Origin: Planctomycetota bacterium
GTDB lineage: Bacteria; Planctomycetota; MHYJ01; JACQXL01; JACQZI01
Length of the DNA: 64,000 nt
Assembly: GCA_016207825.1 (NCBI GenBank)
Contig: JACQZI010000012.1
Coordinates: 17,532-81,531, forward strand
Direction of reading: 5' to 3'
Positions 61,901 through 64,000 of this stretch are shown piece by piece. The notes under the pieces were generated by a model, which saw nothing but the letters and a program-made list of their open reading frames with translations, did not search any database and was not told the DNA's origin. Both the position numbers and the translations under genes were made by a program. Numbering within the stretch: the first letter of the stretch is position 1; each line of letters starts with the position of its first letter.

Positions 61901-64000
61901 ATTATCACCACGGATAAAGACGGCAAATACCACGTGCCCGGAGTAGCACCCGGGACGCATCTAATGCAAGTTCAAGGGTTCAATAGTTCAAAAGTGGTCA
62001 GGGTTACGGAAGGGCTTCTTTGCAAAGTGAACTTTCCTGTTCCGACAACACTTGAACGTTTAAACCCTGAAACTATTAAGCAATTGAATCTCGTTGTCTT
62101 AGGCGAAGGCATTGCCGGTTATAATGATACCTCAGGCAATATAGATATCGTAACTAAGAATAAAGTTAACGAAGGGCTTGATGATGGGTTTAACGCCAGA
62201 GGCAGATTAGCTTATTATTTATCAGGCACGTATAATAAAGACTACACGATTACTTCATCATTCGACAGCAATCGTAATAGGTACCGGGCGATGTCACGTT
62301 ATATAGACCCGGACAAGTATTATCCGCTATACGGCGATGATTCCACTGTATCATGGGATGCCACCAATACGCAAGGGATGTTCTATTTATCAGCCGAGCA
62401 TACGCCTTCGGCATCGCAGGTATTGGTGGGTAATTACCAGACCGACTTGGCTTCTAATGAGCTATTTGCCTATAACCGGACTCTTTACGGAGCCAAGGTG
62501 GCTTTGAACACGAATAATAATAGAGCTGATTATCTGTTTATCCCGAATACCGAGGTAAAACTGTTTGGAGCCAGGGCATACCAGGTGGCCGCTCACAATG
62601 AATTCCGCGCTACCGGGGGTTCCTTCTATTATCTTAAGCACAAGAATGTGATAGAGGGAAGCGAAGAGGTAAAACTTGTCTCACGCGACCAACTGACCAA
62701 TCTGCCCACCCAGACGATTATTAAAACAAGGGGAGTTGATTACGAGATAGATTATGATATGGGGCGTATTATATTTAAGCAGGTTGTTAATTCGGTAGAC
62801 CCAACAAGCAGTATTATATCAACCAATATCCTTAGCGGCAATGGGATGTATATCGTAGTGGATTACGAATACGAGCCCGACCGGACTCATTTAAATGAAG
62901 GGGTATACGGGGGAAGGGTGGCCTATTCGCCTATAGACGAAGTTACAATCGGGACGGGATATGTATCCGAAGAGGAATTAGATAAGGATTACACCTTAGG
63001 CGGAGCGGATTTGACGGTAAAACTGCCTTTAACTACTAAAGTCAAGGCGGAATATGCCCAGTCAGAATCGCGCGGCATCCCGAATTATGTTTCACTTAAC
63101 GGCGGATTGACCTTTAATGAAGTAACTAATTTATCATCCTCAGAAGGAAGCGCGTATTATATCAAGGCAGATTCAAAACTGATAGAGAATATAACCACGG
63201 ATGTTTATTACCAGCGCCTGCGGCCGGGATTTATGTCCTCCAACGCGGTAATACAGCAGGGCACGGCCAAATACGGGACAAGCATTAGCGATAAATTGAC
63301 CGATAAACTCAATCTTAGCGCCAGGTATGATGTCCAGGAACTCTTGAAGAGTTATAACCTGGTTTCAGGTGCGTTAGTCGGAGGGGAAAAGACAGAAGTT
63401 ACGAGCCTCCAGGGAAATTACAATATGACGGAAAAGCTCACTCTTTCCGGCGAATACCGTTACCAGAGCGTGGAGAATAAACTCGCTAATATTACGAGCG
63501 AAACCAATTCCGATACCTCGGTCGGCGCAGTCAGGGCGAATTACGCCTTGAGCCAGCGTGTTAATATGTATATGTCCCAACAGACGACCTTTAAGGGGCC
63601 GACCAATCACCAGACAAGCTTGGGCTCAACCATCCAGATTATGGATAATTTATCCGGAAATATCCAGGGGACTAGCGGCACGAACGGCAATTCGGCATTA
63701 TTGGGCTTGAGCTCGGTGAATAAAGTGGGGGAAAAGACCGAACTGACAAACAGCTTTAACTATGGTATCAGCGAAAGCGCAACTAATGAAAGAACCAGGA
63801 CCGCCACGACCACGGCCGGGGTTTCGAGCCAGGTGACGGATTCCACCAGATTATACGCATCAAAGCAATACCAGGTGTCATCGGGTGGGGCGGTGTCAAC
63901 GGCCGATACCATCGGCCAGGATACGAATTTCACCAAGAACTGGATAGTCGGCTGCACCTTTGAAAGAGGTCTATTGAATAACTTTGACGGGACAGAGACT
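58985..64000 (+). CDS. Giant surface protein: PKD, PQQ-type propeller, DUF11, SdrD-B-like domain and outer-membrane-barrel-like region; 3' truncated
   Basis: Open to the window end, at least 1672 residues. Signal peptide (CLWLVCMMFIVPAVAG), then two PKD domains (about 222-310 and 318-400; YRWDWENDGVWD and YRWDWESDGVFD), a PQQ-like propeller (about 413-785; repeats such as DGTIYVGSDDRNLYAI), a DUF11-type domain (about 792-925; VGDVVTYKITLTNNG), an SdrD-B-like domain (about 937-1002; GKVFEDTNGNGIQDEGE) and a long region of alternating beta strands with YYPLYGDDST and DYEIDYDMGRIIF, seen in large outer-membrane proteins. Probably an outer-membrane surface or export protein. Ends outside the window. 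Confidence 0.8.
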   Translation, partial: MKTGRYFNGLLTGACLWLVCMMFIVPAVAGSPDLIEIIYNWIKPDSPAIEKLHNACLDSFGDKWGNYYFSELQYYRKAQTVINTLYNDIAGGYAGLDYDQLGEQINEITPNHYVNGKIVVSEYFQPSDYPDYNVTYHQDTPQGIIQISQGKLGTIGETVVGITDVKYVKNEELLLNQPGKIPSSMTYIAQGAGYIVKTALFLGAGISLASFITSREIEEEVNKPPVAGFVISPTGGTLQTIYEVNAESSYDEEDDALDLLLQYRWDWENDGVWDTGWATVITATHQYAFGGDKTIKMEVMDSKGAVSNTTRLLGVISAPVAIFVITPTAGVFSTEFYVNAEDSYDVEDDFNGIPLHYRWDWESDGVFDIDWTTVATATHQYASTGNQVIRLEVIDSISNVSSATKIVSIGAVLGDTPWPKFRHNLRQTGQVPVVGKNVSTEKWFKSFTMGVNGSPSIGGKPLEEKTIYIGCDDRRLYAMRDYNGTVKWSYLVSNIIRSAPAIDDEGTIYFGCNDGKLYAIVDNINNASAKAGWPFATGGPIVSSPTISNDGTIYVGSDDRNLYAITSGGTLRWAFPTGGEVKGSPAVGDDGTIYACSFNGRLYAVNPDGTEKWMYPTPSGDPVYSSPAIASDGTIYFGSIDGYLYAINTAGNLKWRFDTQGSIYSSPAIGPLGTIYIGTTAAGAIDPVIYGITDTGGAPVEAISLPVGSATVVRSALAVDSHSNVFFSCDDGKVYMAMGPDGFWSYTMAPPGTMEFISSPAIGSNGMIYIGGCAQNKVVAIGADPLDPADIQITKKANKQKAMVGDVVTYKITLTNNGVDPTDINNPTQLIDRIPPGFKYIKGSSILIDGAGNITRTDPTGFDTNTLTYDAGWFGTTATATTKVVSYQLVVGSGVAFGKYENRAYARFWYNKPPVTEGTSNIAREEVLVVPDPIFDLGTIIGKVFEDTNGNGIQDEGEVGVGQAKIIMEDGTIITTDKDGKYHVPGVAPGTHLMQVQGFNSSKVVRVTEGLLCKVNFPVPTTLERLNPETIKQLNLVVLGEGIAGYNDTSGNIDIVTKNKVNEGLDDGFNARGRLAYYLSGTYNKDYTITSSFDSNRNRYRAMSRYIDPDKYYPLYGDDSTVSWDATNTQGMFYLSAEHTPSASQVLVGNYQTDLASNELFAYNRTLYGAKVALNTNNNRADYLFIPNTEVKLFGARAYQVAAHNEFRATGGSFYYLKHKNVIEGSEEVKLVSRDQLTNLPTQTIIKTRGVDYEIDYDMGRIIFKQVVNSVDPTSSIISTNILSGNGMYIVVDYEYEPDRTHLNEGVYGGRVAYSPIDEVTIGTGYVSEEELDKDYTLGGADLTVKLPLTTKVKAEYAQSESRGIPNYVSLNGGLTFNEVTNLSSSEGSAYYIKADSKLIENITTDVYYQRLRPGFMSSNAVIQQGTAKYGTSISDKLTDKLNLSARYDVQELLKSYNLVSGALVGGEKTEVTSLQGNYNMTEKLTLSGEYRYQSVENKLANITSETNSDTSVGAVRANYALSQRVNMYMSQQTTFKGPTNHQTSLGSTIQIMDNLSGNIQGTSGTNGNSALLGLSSVNKVGEKTELTNSFNYGISESATNERTRTATTTAGVSSQVTDSTRLYASKQYQVSSGGAVSTADTIGQDTNFTKNWIVGCTFERGLLNNFDGTET

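Overview
The window looks like a chromosome segment of an uncultivated, moderate-GC Gram-negative bacterium, most likely of the Planctomycetota or a neighbouring lineage. This is inferred from gene style: secreted squalene-cyclase-like toroid proteins, large PQQ-propeller/TPR and PKD/propeller surface proteins, HEAT-repeat secreted proteins, WD40 proteins, a signal peptidase I with a large inserted domain, and TonB-type proteins. No rRNA is present to settle the taxonomy. TGA is used as a stop, so the code is standard.

Layout. 0-4 kb: two secreted or lipid-anchored proteins with peptidase-like folds (HExxH; transglutaminase plus caspase-like). 4.3-16 kb: a TonB-type protein, then lepA-lepB, an LptB-type ATPase, an unusual thioredoxin-reductase-like protein, purB, tatA, an NfnA/NfnB-type pair with a cupin, and a membrane protein. 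16-27 kb (minus strand): toroid protein, giant propeller/TPR protein, HEAT/ThuA-like secreted protein, valS behind an ORF6N gene. 27-37 kb: fusA, an unknown gene, an aminotransferase, a four-helix-bundle gene, glutamate formiminotransferase, an IscU/NifU scaffold, a flavodoxin-like protein, a three-gene aldolase/dehydrogenase cluster, and a CAU tRNA. 38-51 kb: dnaG-rpoD-zinc-ribbon operon, birA/tonB/amaP operon, a peptidase-like lipoprotein, nrdR and secA. 51-64 kb: an NSS transporter with its small subunit, a WD40 lipoprotein, a DHS-like protein, an MFS transporter, pyrF, and a giant surface/outer-membrane protein running off the window.

Housekeeping operons dominate (translation, replication, transcription, secretion, purine and pyrimidine synthesis, Fe-S and biotin attachment). 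No phage, IS element, rRNA or CRISPR array was found.

The most unusual content is in the repeats. Three intergenic loci (about 14.9, 29.3 and 51.2 kb) carry degenerate tandem arrays with different unit sequences but an identical 22-bp period, kept over about 40 units without an indel. A four-helix-bundle gene is bracketed by inverted arrays of 8-nt units, and a similar array without a gene lies nearby. GC-rich palindromic elements sit in frame inside valS and a propeller protein and at other gene ends, 7-nt repeats lie inside two genes, and a perfect 27-nt palindrome lies inside the ORF6N gene. Seven genes have a consensus-like promoter ending only 8-12 nt before the ATG and no Shine-Dalgarno, suggesting leaderless or nearly leaderless mRNAs.
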